Source: Microbulbifer sp. GL-2 | GTDB lineage: Bacteria > Pseudomonadota > Gammaproteobacteria > Pseudomonadales > Cellvibrionaceae | Assembly: GCF_007183175.1 (NCBI RefSeq) | Contig: NZ_AP019807.1 | Span: 1,780,001-1,844,000, forward strand | Length of the DNA stretch: 64,000 nt | Reading direction: 5' to 3' | In this document: positions 19,618 through 29,080 of the stretch, piece by piece | How positions within the stretch are numbered: the stretch's first letter is position 1 | Layout: every line of letters starts with the position of its first letter | Notes under the pieces: model-generated | What the model was told of the DNA's origin: nothing | What the model saw: the letters and a program-made list of their open reading frames with translations, nothing else | Database searches by the model: none | Program-made: the position numbers and the translations under genes

Positions 19618-21426
19618 TCATTTCTTCGCGCGCTTGCGCATATTTTCCTGCAGGATTTTCTTGCGCAAACGGATAAAGTTTGGTGTTACCTCTACCAGTT
19701 CATCATCTTCGATAAATTCCAGCGCCTGCTCAAGGGTGTGGCGAATAGGCGGCGACAGGGTGAGTGCGTCATCGGTACCGGAAGCGCGCACGTTGGTTAG
19801 CTGCTTGGCTTTGGTGGGGTTAACCACGAGATCGTTGCCGCGGGAGTGAATACCGACGATCTGACCTTCATAGACTTCTTCACCATGGCCCAGGAACAAG
19901 CGACCGCGGTCTTGCAGAGCGAACAGGCCGTAGGCGAGGGTCTTGCCTTTGACCATGGAAACCAGAACACCGTTGATACGTTTGGCCACTTCGCCCTGCT
20001 TCACCGGACCGTAGTGGTCGAAGATGCTGGTCATGATGCCGGAACCACTGGTGATGGTGAGGAACTGCGAGCGGAAGCCGATCATGCCGCGGGAGGGCAC
20101 GATAAAGGTCAGGCGCACGCGGCCTTTGCCGTCCGGTTCCATATTGGTGAGGTCGGCCTTACGCAGACCCAGCTCTTCCATAATCGGACCCTGGTGTGGT
20201 TCCTCAACGTCGATAACCACCTGCTCATAGGGTTCGTGGATTTCTCCGTCAACTTCTCTCTGCACCACTTCGGGGCGGGATACACCCAATTCAAAACCTT
20301 CGCGGCGCATGGATTCGATCAGAACAGACAAGTGCAGCTCGCCACGGCCGGAAACCTTGAATTTATCCGGGGAGTCGCCTTGCTCTACGCGCAGAGCCAC
20401 GTTGTGGATCAGCTCCTGGTCCAGGCGCTCTTTGATATTGCGGGAGGTGACGTACTTGCCGTCCTGACCGGCAAAGGGAGAGTCGTTGACCTGGAAAGTC
20501 ATGCTCACGGTGGGCTCGTCCACGCTCAGGGCGGGCAGGGCTTCCGGGGTGTCGACATCACACAAGGTGTCGGAGATATTCAACTCGCCCACACCGGTGA
20601 TGCAGACGATGTCGCCGGCACTAGCCTGCTCAACCTCGACACGCTCCAGACCCAGGTAGCCCATAACCTGAAGTACCTTGGCCTTGCGCGAATTGCCTTC
20701 GCGGTCCAGTACTACAACCTGTTGATTGGGCTTCAGGGTACCGCGAGTGATACGACCAACGCCGATCACGCCGACATAGCTGGAATAATCCAGGGCGGAA
20801 ATCTGCATCTGGAAGGCGCCGGTAGGGTCGACTTTGGGCGGCTCAACCTTGTCCACAATCATCTGGAACAGAGGCGTCATATCGTCCGCCATGTCGGTAT
20901 CGTCGAGGCCGGCAATGCCGTTCAGGGCAGAGGCGTAGACTACCGGGAAATCGAGTTGTTCATCGGTGGCACCGAGGCTGTCGAACAGGTCGAAAACCTG
21001 GTCCATTACCCAATCCGGGCGGGCGCCAGGGCGGTCGATTTTATTGATGACCACGATAGGGTTGAGGCCCTGCTCAAAGGCTTTCTGGGTAACGAAGCGG
21101 GTCTGCGGCATAGGGCCGTCCACAGCATCGACGAGCAGTAATACTGAGTCGACCATGGACAGCACGCGCTCTACCTCACCGCCGAAGTCGGCGTGCCCGG
21201 GAGTGTCGACGATATTGATGCGGTAGTCGTTCCAGCGAATAGCGGTGTTCTTCGCCAGGATGGTGATGCCGCGCTCACGCTCTTGATCGTTGGAGTCCAT
21301 GACCCGCTCGGCGCCTTCGTCGCGGCGGTCGAGGGTGCCGGACTGGGACAGCAGCTTGTCCACCAGGGTGGTTTTGCCGTGGTCTACGTGGGCGATAATC
21401 GCAATATTGCGCAGATTGTCTATCAC
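19618..21426 (-). CDS. typA: Ribosome-associated GTPase TypA/BipA
   Basis: A 602-residue translational GTPase related to EF-G that helps 50S assembly and stress adaptation. The G1 motif AHVDHGKT lies at residues 12-19, G3 is DTPGHADFGGEVER and G4 is NKID. The BipA-specific C-terminal region has PSRGMIGFRSQFLT. The C-terminus ends in a basic stretch MRKRAKK. The length matches the family. Its position next to thiI and glnA follows Pseudomonas gene order. Cytosolic, ribosome-bound. Confidence 0.98.
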   Translation of the reverse strand: MIDNLRNIAIIAHVDHGKTTLVDKLLSQSGTLDRRDEGAERVMDSNDQERERGITILAKNTAIRWNDYRINIVDTPGHADFGGEVERVLSMVDSVLLLVDAVDGPMPQTRFVTQKAFEQGLNPIVVINKIDRPGARPDWVMDQVFDLFDSLGATDEQLDFPVVYASALNGIAGLDDTDMADDMTPLFQMIVDKVEPPKVDPTGAFQMQISALDYSSYVGVIGVGRITRGTLKPNQQVVVLDREGNSRKAKVLQVMGYLGLERVEVEQASAGDIVCITGVGELNISDTLCDVDTPEALPALSVDEPTVSMTFQVNDSPFAGQDGKYVTSRNIKERLDQELIHNVALRVEQGDSPDKFKVSGRGELHLSVLIESMRREGFELGVSRPEVVQREVDGEIHEPYEQVVIDVEEPHQGPIMEELGLRKADLTNMEPDGKGRVRLTFIVPSRGMIGFRSQFLTITSGSGIMTSIFDHYGPVKQGEVAKRINGVLVSMVKGKTLAYGLFALQDRGRLFLGHGEEVYEGQIVGIHSRGNDLVVNPTKAKQLTNVRASGTDDALTLSPPIRHTLEQALEFIEDDELVEVTPNFIRLRKKILQENMRKRAKK

Positions 21427-21549
21427 TGGGGGCCTCTGGGCGTTAAATCTTGGTAAATCGGGGCGGGGGCCTGCGGGGTATCAACAGCAGCATTCCGGCC
21501 AAAGGCGGCGATTATAGGGGGGGCGAATGACAATTGGGAGTAATTTTGA

Positions 21550-21584
21550 GTAAAAAATCACCGCCCGCTCTCAGAGGGGCGGGC
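21550..21584 (-). terminator. Terminator after thiI
   Basis: Read on the minus strand, CCGCCC and GGGCGG enclose a 10-base loop and are followed by TGA and six T, about 50 bases after the thiI stop. Confidence 0.75.
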
Positions 21585-21630
21585 TCTGGGAGCGGGAACA
21601 GGCGCAGGCAGAGGACTGTCCGCGCCCTGA

Positions 21631-23115
21631 TTACTTCTTGATACCTTCCGGCCTGTGCGGGAGCTGCGGGCGCAGCACACCGACATTGCGGAAGCCCTCA
21701 TCCATCAGGTGAGAGGCATGCAGCCGGCTCATAACACCGCGGGCACAATAGAGTAGGTATTCACGCTCCTGATCCAATTGGGCGAAGCTGTTGTTGAGGC
21801 GGTAGAAGGGGATGGTCTGAACTTCGCAGCCCTCCAGCTCCAGCGGGTCCATTTCCTCCTCATCGGGGTGGCGGATATCGAGTACCACGGCACTGCCGGG
21901 CTCTTCGCGAATTTCCACTTCCGGCGCCTGGCCGTCAACCTCCTCGATGACTTCGTCGATATTCTGGATCGAACGATTGCTGATAGCGCGATCGAGGACG
22001 GTGAAATCGAAGCGGTTTTCCTCGGATTCCACCTTCTCAATCTTCGCGCGAGTGGTGGGTTTGACCGAGATTACGCCACAATATTCGGGCATATTTGCCG
22101 CGAATTCTTCTGTGCCGATTGCCCTGGAGGTACGGATAATGTCAGTTTTATCGGTGGTAATCAGCGGGCGCAGAACCAGGGTATTAGTGACACTATCGAT
22201 CACTGCCAGGTTCTTCAGGGTCTGGCTGGATACCTGGGCAATGGCTTCGCCGGTTACTACAGCGTCCACTTCCAGCTCCTTGGAAATGACATCGGCGGCA
22301 CGCAACATCATGCGCTTTAAAATTACGCCCATATGGGAGTCGTCGACGCGCTCGAGAATTTCCGCCACTACCTCATCAAATGGCACTGTCACGAAACGCA
22401 CCCGATGGGAAGCACCGTATTTATTCCATAGGTAGTAGGCCACTTCCTTCACGCCCAGCTCATGCTGGCGCCCACCAAGGTTGAAAAACAGGAAATGGGT
22501 ACGCAGACCGCGCTTCATCATCAGGTAGCTGGCAACGGTAGAGTCAAAACCGCCGGATACCAGTGATAGCACCGGGTCCTGTGTGCCCAACGGAAAGCCA
22601 CCGAGACCGGGGTGCTGAACTTCGATCACGTTGAGTTTGTCGTGGCGGACTTCCAGCTTCACGGTGATATCCGGGTTCTTCAGTTTTACCCCGGCCGCCT
22701 CCGTATTCTTGTTGAGGCCACCACCCACATACTGTTCCACATCCAGGGACTGGAAGTCGTGCTTGCCGGTGCGCTTTACCCGTACACAAAAAGTTTTGCC
22801 CTTCAGCGCCGGGCCCCAAACCGCCAGGGTCTTCTCATACATATCGTGCAGGTCGCCCAGGGGGAACTGGCGTACACGGGAGAAGTTGGCGATGCCGGGT
22901 GTGTGGGAGAGAACCTCTTCGATACGCCCACCGAGGTGGGCTACGGCATCCGGGGCGATCACATCGATCTTTTCCCAGTCTTTGCGCACCTGGATACGAT
23001 CGTCCAGCTGGCGCAGCAGGCGCTGCAGGTTGTCCTTGAGCTGCCGCGACATACGCTTGCGCACAGGGTTACTCTTGATGGTGATCTCGGGGAAAAACTT
23101 GACGACAAAGTGCAT
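21631..23115 (-). CDS. thiI: tRNA 4-thiouridine synthase / thiamine thiazole sulfur-transfer protein
   Basis: A protein of about 494 residues with the full domain set of long ThiI: N-terminal ferredoxin-like and THUMP domains, a PP-loop adenylation domain with LVSGGFDSTVAS, and a C-terminal rhodanese domain with LLYCARGVMSRLHA (active Cys). The second conserved Cys is in PEYCGVIS. It makes s4U8 in tRNA and, through the rhodanese part, delivers sulfur for thiamine thiazole. The start MHFVVKFFPEITIKS at 23115 matches E. coli ThiI; an upstream in-frame start at 23157 adds 14 residues absent from the family. Divergent from glnA. Confidence 0.97.
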   Translation of the reverse strand: MHFVVKFFPEITIKSNPVRKRMSRQLKDNLQRLLRQLDDRIQVRKDWEKIDVIAPDAVAHLGGRIEEVLSHTPGIANFSRVRQFPLGDLHDMYEKTLAVWGPALKGKTFCVRVKRTGKHDFQSLDVEQYVGGGLNKNTEAAGVKLKNPDITVKLEVRHDKLNVIEVQHPGLGGFPLGTQDPVLSLVSGGFDSTVASYLMMKRGLRTHFLFFNLGGRQHELGVKEVAYYLWNKYGASHRVRFVTVPFDEVVAEILERVDDSHMGVILKRMMLRAADVISKELEVDAVVTGEAIAQVSSQTLKNLAVIDSVTNTLVLRPLITTDKTDIIRTSRAIGTEEFAANMPEYCGVISVKPTTRAKIEKVESEENRFDFTVLDRAISNRSIQNIDEVIEEVDGQAPEVEIREEPGSAVVLDIRHPDEEEMDPLELEGCEVQTIPFYRLNNSFAQLDQEREYLLYCARGVMSRLHASHLMDEGFRNVGVLRPQLPHRPEGIKK

Positions 23116-23217
23116 GGGAATCCGTCGGGTACCGCATGTTGATAGAAGGTGCGGCATTATAAACTAGCCAGAGGCAACTTGGTTGCGCACCGTTATCGGG
23201 CGGAGCTTGGATTAATG

Positions 23218-23234
23218 TGCGCCATATTGGTGCG
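23218..23234 (+). promoter_or_regulatory. NtrC-binding site upstream of glnA
   Basis: TGCGCC-ATATT-GGTGCG is close to the NtrC consensus TGCACC-N5-GGTGCA. It lies about 120 bases before the sigma-54 -24 element, the usual enhancer distance. A weaker half-site-like stretch lies at 23184-23200. Confidence 0.7.
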
Positions 23235-23338
23235 TGTACGTGTGGCCGCCCAGCCACAATGCATCTATCCTGCCCCAGTCGGTCCTGCACTGAGGTTAGC
23301 ACCGGCGACAACCGCCACTGCGACACAGTTGCCCTAAT

Positions 23339-23355
23339 TTGGCACACTCCTTGCT
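23339..23355 (+). promoter_or_regulatory. Sigma-54 promoter of glnA
   Basis: TTGGCACACTCCTTGCT has GG at 23341-23342 and GC at 23353-23354, with the required 10-base spacing. It matches TGGCAC-N5-TTGC closely. Transcription should start near 23366, leaving a leader of about 70 bases before the glnA ATG. Confidence 0.88.
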
Positions 23356-23435
23356 TTATTTCACGCCAGGTAAAGAGTGAATGCCGGCAGCATAGGCATA
23401 GCGACCAAATACTTTTCAAGACCTGGAGGACAGCA

Positions 23436-24842
23436 ATGTCAGCGAAAACGCTCGGTTTGATTAATGAAAGTGAAGCAAAATGGGTAGACCTGCGCTTCAC
23501 CGATACCAAGGGTAAAGAGCAGCACGTTTCCATCCCAGTATCGGAAATTGACGGCGAGTTCTTCGAAGAAGGAAAGATGTTTGATGGTTCCTCCATCGCC
23601 GGCTGGAAGGGCATTAACGAGTCCGACATGATCCTGATGCCGGATGATGAAACTGCTTTCCTCGACCCCTTCACCGATGAGAGTACTGTAATTATTCGCT
23701 GTAACATCGTAGACCCGATCACCGGTCAGGGTTACGAGCGCGACCCCCGCTCCATCGCCATGCGCGCAGAGGAATACCTGAAGTCTACAGGCCTGGGTGA
23801 TACCGCACTGTTTGGCCCCGAGCCCGAGTTCTTTGTCTTTGACGATATCACCTGGGGCGCCGAAATGGGCGGTGCCTTTTACAAGATCAACTCTGAAGAA
23901 GCGGCTTGGTCTTCTGGTCACAATTTCAGTGAAGGTAATATCGGCCACCGTCCCGGCGTTAAGGGTGGCTACTTCCCAGTTCCCCCGGTTGACTCCCTGC
24001 ACGATGTGCGTGCTGCTATGTGTTCCGCTATGGAGCAAATGGGCCTGCAGGTAGAAGTGCACCACCACGAAGTTGGCACCGCTGGCCAGTGTGAGATTGG
24101 CGTAGCCGCCAATACCCTGACCAAGAAAGCGGACGAGGTACAGATTCTAAAATATGCAGTGCACAATGTAGCGCACGCCTACGGTAAGACTGCGACCTTC
24201 ATGCCCAAGCCTCTGGTAGGTGACAATGGTTCCGGCATGCATGTACACCAGTCCTTCACCAAGGATGGTGTAAACCAGTTTGCTGGCGACGCATACGCGG
24301 GCCTGTCTGAGGCAGCCCTCTATTACATCGGCGGTATCGTGAAGCACGCACGCGCGCTGAACGCGATTTGTAACGCGTCCACTAACTCCTACAAGCGTCT
24401 GGTACCGGGCTTTGAAGCGCCGGTTATTCTGGCCTACTCCGCGCGCAACCGCTCCGCCTCTATCCGTATCCCGTATGTGACTTCGCCGAAGGGCAAGCGT
24501 ATCGAGACCCGCTTCCCAGATCCGACCGCCAACCCTTATCTGGCGTTTGCCGCGCTGCTGATGGCGGGCCTCGACGGCATTAAGAACAAGATTCACCCCG
24601 GAGATGCCGCCGACAAGGACCTGTACGATCTGCCGCCGGAAGAGTTGGCCGAGTACCCGACCGTTGCTGCCAGCCTGGAAGGTGCCCTGGATGCATTGGA
24701 TAAGGATCGCGAGTTCCTTATTGAAGGTGGGGTATTCACCAACGACGCGATCGATGCTTACATCGAGCTGAAACGCGAAGAAGTAGAGCGCTTGAATATG
24801 ACCACTCACCCGGTCGAGTTCGACATGTACTACTCCGTGTAA
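23436..24842 (+). CDS. glnA: Glutamine synthetase type I
   Basis: A 468-residue dodecameric enzyme that makes glutamine from glutamate, ammonia and ATP. The start at 23436 has GGAGGA seven bases before and matches MSAKTLGLINESE; a longer in-frame start at 23217 is rejected. Signatures: MFDGSSIAGWK (N-terminal beta-grasp), the segment containing KPLVGDNGSGMHVHQS (ATP/metal), and NRSASIRIP. The adenylylation tyrosine is at residue 397 in LYDLPPEE, so GlnE control is expected. Transcription is probably from the sigma-54 promoter at 23339 with NtrC bound at 23218. A strong terminator follows the gene. Confidence 0.99.
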   Translation: MSAKTLGLINESEAKWVDLRFTDTKGKEQHVSIPVSEIDGEFFEEGKMFDGSSIAGWKGINESDMILMPDDETAFLDPFTDESTVIIRCNIVDPITGQGYERDPRSIAMRAEEYLKSTGLGDTALFGPEPEFFVFDDITWGAEMGGAFYKINSEEAAWSSGHNFSEGNIGHRPGVKGGYFPVPPVDSLHDVRAAMCSAMEQMGLQVEVHHHEVGTAGQCEIGVAANTLTKKADEVQILKYAVHNVAHAYGKTATFMPKPLVGDNGSGMHVHQSFTKDGVNQFAGDAYAGLSEAALYYIGGIVKHARALNAICNASTNSYKRLVPGFEAPVILAYSARNRSASIRIPYVTSPKGKRIETRFPDPTANPYLAFAALLMAGLDGIKNKIHPGDAADKDLYDLPPEELAEYPTVAASLEGALDALDKDREFLIEGGVFTNDAIDAYIELKREEVERLNMTTHPVEFDMYYSV

Positions 24843-24884
24843 TAGCGACCGGCATCACAAAGTTGCCGCCTAGCTGTTCTCGAA

Positions 24885-24917
24885 AAGCCCGCACCGCCCT
24901 GGTGCGGGCTTTTTTAT
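24885..24917 (+). terminator. Terminator after glnA
   Basis: AAAGCCCGCACC and GGTGCGGGCTTT form a 12-bp stem with loop GCCCT, followed by a run of T. Confidence 0.95.
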
Positions 24918-25055
24918 TGCGGGTAAACTGTCAGTTGGGAAGGTTGTTTTTGCCGCTTGTGGTTCTGGCGGTTTATGTGAGTACTGCCCAATCCGATTGA
25001 ATCCCCGACAGGGGTAGGTGAAAAGGAGCGTCCGCAAAGCGGCCGAACACGTTTT

Positions 25056-25715
25056 ATGGGATATATGAGACTGCTTCAGGCACTTTTCCTTGTCATCCCC
25101 ATGGTTGCCCTGGCTGGTACTGACGGTGGCAGTGGTTCTGGCGCCATCTACAAGGTTATCGGTCCCGATGGCCAGGTCACTTTCAGCGATACACCGCCTG
25201 CCAATGGCGATGCACAAAAGGTCGAACTGGCCCCAATTAATGTTCAGCCGATTGCTCTGCCGCGTACGCAGCCAACCCGCAAGCTCTCTCCAAAAAATGA
25301 GGGGAGAGATGAAGGCAGCAAAGAGGGCAGCTCCGGTCCAGTTTCCATCCAGATTGTGAGTCCGATTGACGGCGCCACTATTCCTCCGGGACAGCGCTTT
25401 ATTCCCCTGCAAGTGGATGTGCAGCCGGCCTATCCAGAAGGCGCCAGTTTTTTTGCGGTGGTAGATGGTCAACCGTGGAGTGGTAGCTCTGCGGGCTCAA
25501 ACTTAGATATATCAGCTCTGGAGCGCGGCAGTCACAGCGTGCAGGCGGTGCTTGTCAATGCCAGTGGGCAAGTACTGGCCCGCTCCCAGGTAATTACCGT
25601 TTATGTGAAGCGCCCCAGTGTGGCCCAACTGGACAACACTAACCCTCAGGCACCCCGGGTGCCCAAAGCTTCACTACTTGGATCCAGCCTGGCCCAGTCA
25701 CAATCTCAGCCCTGA
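25056..25715 (+). CDS. Exported DUF4124-domain protein
   Basis: A 219-residue protein with signal peptide MGYMRLLQALFLVIPMVALA. The DUF4124 signature follows at once: AIYKVIGPDGQVTFSDTPP. A Pro/Gln/Glu-rich linker leads to a C-terminal beta domain (IQIVSPIDGATIPPGQRF) that looks Ig- or Big-like. DUF4124 proteins sit in the periplasm and their role is unknown. The start may be the second ATG at 25065, which has GGGA just upstream. It lies between glnA and ntrB, but the glnA terminator suggests a separate transcript. Confidence 0.85.
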   Translation: MGYMRLLQALFLVIPMVALAGTDGGSGSGAIYKVIGPDGQVTFSDTPPANGDAQKVELAPINVQPIALPRTQPTRKLSPKNEGRDEGSKEGSSGPVSIQIVSPIDGATIPPGQRFIPLQVDVQPAYPEGASFFAVVDGQPWSGSSAGSNLDISALERGSHSVQAVLVNASGQVLARSQVITVYVKRPSVAQLDNTNPQAPRVPKASLLGSSLAQSQSQP

Positions 25716-26069
25716 GTACCTCGGTTACCTGCTGCCGTTCTAGGTGGTAGCAGGGCCTCATTATTTTTTGCCTGTCTTCTCTGTCTCGCACATTGTATTC
25801 ACTATGCCCCTCCAGAAAGGTTAAATTTTGACCTTTGCACCACTGTGGTGCATTCTCTTCTTCTAGCTGCGCGGGCTTGATCCTTAAGGGTTGTATAAAC
25901 GACTCGTGTCGATTTGCGCACTGCAATTACCCTTCTAAATTGGGTGTTGCGGCTGTAGATGACCCTGTGCGCCATTTTGGTTTGCTTTTTGCACTGGCTA
26001 GATACAAGGGCTTACCGCGCCGGGTGGAGAACTTTACCCTGGCCGCCGCAGAGAACCGGAAACCACTGA
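25716..26069. other. ntrBC upstream region
   Basis: About 350 bases with no gene. It contains the perfect NtrC palindrome at 25836-25852. A possible sigma-70 -35 TTGACC sits at 25828-25833, with a weak -10 (CATTCT) 17 bases later, which would place the NtrC site between the two elements. Confidence 0.55.
25836..25852. promoter_or_regulatory. Perfect NtrC-binding palindrome upstream of ntrB
   Basis: TGCACC-ACTGT-GGTGCA equals the NtrC consensus with perfect 6-base arms and 5-base spacing. In E. coli, NtrC bound at the glnL promoter represses ntrBC. The same role is likely here because the site overlaps the candidate sigma-70 promoter. No sigma-54 element is seen close by. Confidence 0.8.
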
Positions 26070-27152
26070 ATGCTCAAAGATCGCCAGTTGCGCCAGCTTC
26101 TAGACAACCTCACTTCAGCTGTCCTGGTGCTGGATGACAAGTTATCTCTCTGCTATCTGAACAACGCTGCCGAGGACCTGTTGGCGGCATCCAGCACTCG
26201 GGTCATTGGCCTGCCACTGGAAGAGGTGGTACGAGAGTCAGTAGATGCGCAAAAGGCCCTGCAGAGCGCTTTATCTAGCGGTGAAAAATACACTGTGCGA
26301 CGTGCTCGTTGGCGCCTGCACAATCTGGAGGCGCGCACCGTAGATTACTCGGTAAGCCCGTTGCCGGAGCTGGGTGTCCTATTGGTTGAGGTGCAAGCGA
26401 TGGACCGCCTTCTGCGCATTGCCCGCGAAGATGCACTGCTCAGCACTCAGGAAACCGCGCGCAATCTGGTGCGGGGTATGGCCCACGAAGTGAAAAATCC
26501 TCTCGGTGGTATTCGCGGCGCCGCACAACTTTTGCAACGGGAGTTGCCAGATGCCTCCCTCGAGGAGTACACCCAGATCATCATTGAGGAGGTGGATCGC
26601 CTGCGTAATTTGGTGGACCGCCTGCTGGGGCCGCGTCAACCGGTACAGTTGGTGGATACCAATATCCATGAAATTTTGGAGCGGGTGGCGCAGTTGCTGG
26701 AGGCGGAGTGTGGTGGTGAGCTGGGCATCCGCCGGGATTATGACCCCTCTATTCCCGATGTGCCGGCAGATCGTGAACAGCTGATTCAGGCATTGCTGAA
26801 TATTGCCCGCAATGCCATGCAGTCAATTAGCGAGAGCATTGGCCTCACCAGCGGCGAAATGGTGTTACGCACCAGAGTACAGCGTCAATTCACTATCGGC
26901 CGGCGCAACTGCCCGCTGGTATGCCGCATTGAAATTGAAGATAACGGCTCGGGTATTCCCGAGGAGATTCGTGAGCGTATCTTTTTCCCGATGATTTCCG
27001 GGCGTGCCGAGGGTTCGGGGTTGGGCCTTTCCATATCGCAGAACATTATCAATCAGCATCGCGGCCTAATTAAGTGCGATAGCCGTCCCGGCCGCACTGT
27101 ATTCCAGATTTATTTGCCACTTGCTACCGAATCAGCCAATACAGGAACCTAG
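26070..27152 (+). CDS. ntrB: Nitrogen regulation sensor kinase NtrB
   Basis: A 360-residue soluble histidine kinase/phosphatase that controls NtrC in response to PII. The N-terminal PAS domain spans about residues 1-120. The H-box is MAHEVKNPLGG with His139, the same number as in E. coli NtrB. The N-box is in ALLNIARNAMQS, and the G-boxes are DNGSGIPEE and GSGLGLSISQ. No membrane segment. ntrC starts three bases after the stop, so the two form an operon. Confidence 0.97.
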   Translation: MLKDRQLRQLLDNLTSAVLVLDDKLSLCYLNNAAEDLLAASSTRVIGLPLEEVVRESVDAQKALQSALSSGEKYTVRRARWRLHNLEARTVDYSVSPLPELGVLLVEVQAMDRLLRIAREDALLSTQETARNLVRGMAHEVKNPLGGIRGAAQLLQRELPDASLEEYTQIIIEEVDRLRNLVDRLLGPRQPVQLVDTNIHEILERVAQLLEAECGGELGIRRDYDPSIPDVPADREQLIQALLNIARNAMQSISESIGLTSGEMVLRTRVQRQFTIGRRNCPLVCRIEIEDNGSGIPEEIRERIFFPMISGRAEGSGLGLSISQNIINQHRGLIKCDSRPGRTVFQIYLPLATESANTGT

Positions 27153-27155
27153 AGA

Positions 27156-28562
27156 ATGAGTAATCGCGTTTGGATTATTGACGACGACCGATCTATCCGC
27201 TGGGTGCTGGAAAGGGCGCTTTCTCGTGAGGGAATAGAGACACAATGTTACGAGAGCGGCGACCGTGCCCTGGATGATTTTTATAGTGACTCACCGGATG
27301 TGGTGATCAGTGATATTCGTATGCCGGGCTCCGATGGGTTCAAATTACTGCAGCGTTTCCAGGCGGAGCGCCCGAGCCTGCCAATTATTATTATGACTGC
27401 CCACTCGGACCTGGATAGCGCTGTTGCCGCCTACCAGGGTGGCGCTTTCGAATACCTGCCCAAGCCTTTTGATATCGATGAAGCAGTAGCCGTCACGCGC
27501 CGTGCATTGGTACACGCGAGTGAGCAGGCGCAGGAGGAACGTTTTGAGCCGGAGAATGGCACTGAAAATAAAGAAATTATTGGCGAAGCACCTGCCATGC
27601 AGGAAGTCTTCCGTGCAATAGGCCGACTGTCACACTCCAATATTACGGTATTGATCAATGGTGAGTCCGGCACTGGTAAAGAGTTGGTGGCACAGGCACT
27701 ACACAATCACAGTCCGCGCAGAGATAAGCCATTTATCGCCCTGAATATGGCCGCCATCCCCAAGGATCTGATGGAGTCTGAATTGTTTGGCCATGAAAAA
27801 GGTGCTTTTACGGGTGCTAGCTCGCAACGCGCCGGTCGTTTTGAGCAGTCCAATGGCGGTACTCTCTTCCTGGATGAAATTGGCGATATGCCTGCGGAAA
27901 CCCAGACCCGCTTATTACGCGTCCTGGCGGATGGGGAGTTTTACCGGGTAGGTGGCCATACACCGGTAAAAGTGGATGTGCGTATTATCGCTGCTACCCA
28001 TCAAAATCTTGAGGAACTGGTGCTTCAGCACAAGTTTCGTGAGGATCTGTTCCACCGCCTGAATGTAATTCGTATTCATATTCCCAGGCTTGCTGATCGC
28101 CGCGAGGATATCCCCAGATTGGTGCGCCATTTTTTCAATGCCGCCGCCAAAGACCTGGGGGTGGAGCCAAAAATCCTGACCAAGGAAAGCGAGGAATACC
28201 TGTCGGGGCTCGACTGGCCTGGCAATGTACGCCAGCTGGAAAATACCTGTCGTTGGATTACTGTAATGGCCTCTGGTCGCGAAGTGCATATTGAAGACCT
28301 GCCCCAGGAGCTGCATCAACAGGGGCAAGAGGCTGAGTCTCCGCTGGACTGGCAAAAGTCCCTGCGTATCTGGGCGGATCAAGCCCTTTCTTCCGGACGG
28401 CGTGAAATACTCAGTGAGGCTGTTCCCGCTTTTGAACGCGCTTTAATAGAAATTGCCTTGAAGCACACGGCTGGGCGCAAGCGCGATGCAGCGGACTTGC
28501 TGGGTTGGGGGCGGAATACACTGACGAGAAAACTTAAAGAATTGGAAATTAGCGGGTATTAG
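27156..28562 (+). CDS. ntrC: Nitrogen regulation response regulator NtrC
   Basis: A 468-residue sigma-54 activator. The receiver domain has acidic residues DDD at 9-11 and the phosphoacceptor Asp53 in ISDIRMPG. The AAA+ domain has Walker A GESGTGKE, the sigma-54-contacting loop GAFTGA at 216-221 and Walker B GGTLFLDEIGD. The C-terminal Fis-type helix-turn-helix ends in KRDAADLLGWGRNTLTRKLK, as in other NtrC proteins. It should activate glnA through the site at 23218 and may control its own operon through the site at 25836. Confidence 0.98.
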   Translation: MSNRVWIIDDDRSIRWVLERALSREGIETQCYESGDRALDDFYSDSPDVVISDIRMPGSDGFKLLQRFQAERPSLPIIIMTAHSDLDSAVAAYQGGAFEYLPKPFDIDEAVAVTRRALVHASEQAQEERFEPENGTENKEIIGEAPAMQEVFRAIGRLSHSNITVLINGESGTGKELVAQALHNHSPRRDKPFIALNMAAIPKDLMESELFGHEKGAFTGASSQRAGRFEQSNGGTLFLDEIGDMPAETQTRLLRVLADGEFYRVGGHTPVKVDVRIIAATHQNLEELVLQHKFREDLFHRLNVIRIHIPRLADRREDIPRLVRHFFNAAAKDLGVEPKILTKESEEYLSGLDWPGNVRQLENTCRWITVMASGREVHIEDLPQELHQQGQEAESPLDWQKSLRIWADQALSSGRREILSEAVPAFERALIEIALKHTAGRKRDAADLLGWGRNTLTRKLKELEISGY

Positions 28563-28717
28563 GGATTAATTTTGTACTGTAAACCCTATTGAAACGGATG
28601 AATTAGATTTTCACTTTAAAATTTCAATGAATGAAGCGGGCAAATTTCTCTTTGGCTTTTACACTTTTATTTATTAATTGATTTTAAATGTGTGAGTAGC
28701 TGTCAGAGGGGATTTCT

Positions 28718-29050
28718 ATGAACGCCGGAGAGCTCAGTGTTGTCGATAACGTGCCATTCCTGTTTTGGGTGAAAGATAAAGGCGAAAAATATATTTGGGC
28801 TAATCGCAAGATCTGTGAGTTGGCAGGTGAGGATGTGGTAGGGAAGACTGATAACCAGTTGGTCTGGGCGGAGAATGCCGAGGCGTTAAGGAAGGCGGAT
28901 ATGCGCGTCTTTGCTAGCGGCGAACCGGATTATTTACTTGAGCATGTAGTTAAATCCAGTCAGGGAGAGGAGACCTTGAGTGTTTGTAAATGGCTTGGAG
29001 ATTTCGAGGGGGAGAAATGCTGTTTTGGTATCTCTTTCGTAATACAGTGA
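28718..29050 (+). CDS. Single PAS-domain protein
   Basis: A 110-residue protein that is one PAS domain. FLFWVKDKGEKYIWANRKICELAG is the PAS core (split as FLFWVKDKG and YIWANRKICELAG), followed by GKTDNQLVW and a C-terminal sheet ending CCFGISFV. There is no output domain, so it probably acts by binding a partner or ligand. Two Cys lie close together near the C-terminus. A GAGGGG ribosome site precedes the ATG. It sits 155 bases after ntrC, but nothing shows a functional link. Confidence 0.75.
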   Translation: MNAGELSVVDNVPFLFWVKDKGEKYIWANRKICELAGEDVVGKTDNQLVWAENAEALRKADMRVFASGEPDYLLEHVVKSSQGEETLSVCKWLGDFEGEKCCFGISFVIQ

Positions 29051-29080
29051 CGAAGTATGACAACTAAACCGGCCTGAATA

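Noticed and set aside
19846..21141. 431-residue plus-strand frame opposite typA
   Set aside because: The product is a His/Val/Gly-rich antisense shadow of TypA codon use, with no recognised motif.
21778..22435. Plus-strand frames opposite thiI (180 and 162 residues)
   Set aside because: Antisense to thiI, overlapping one another in different frames, no motifs.
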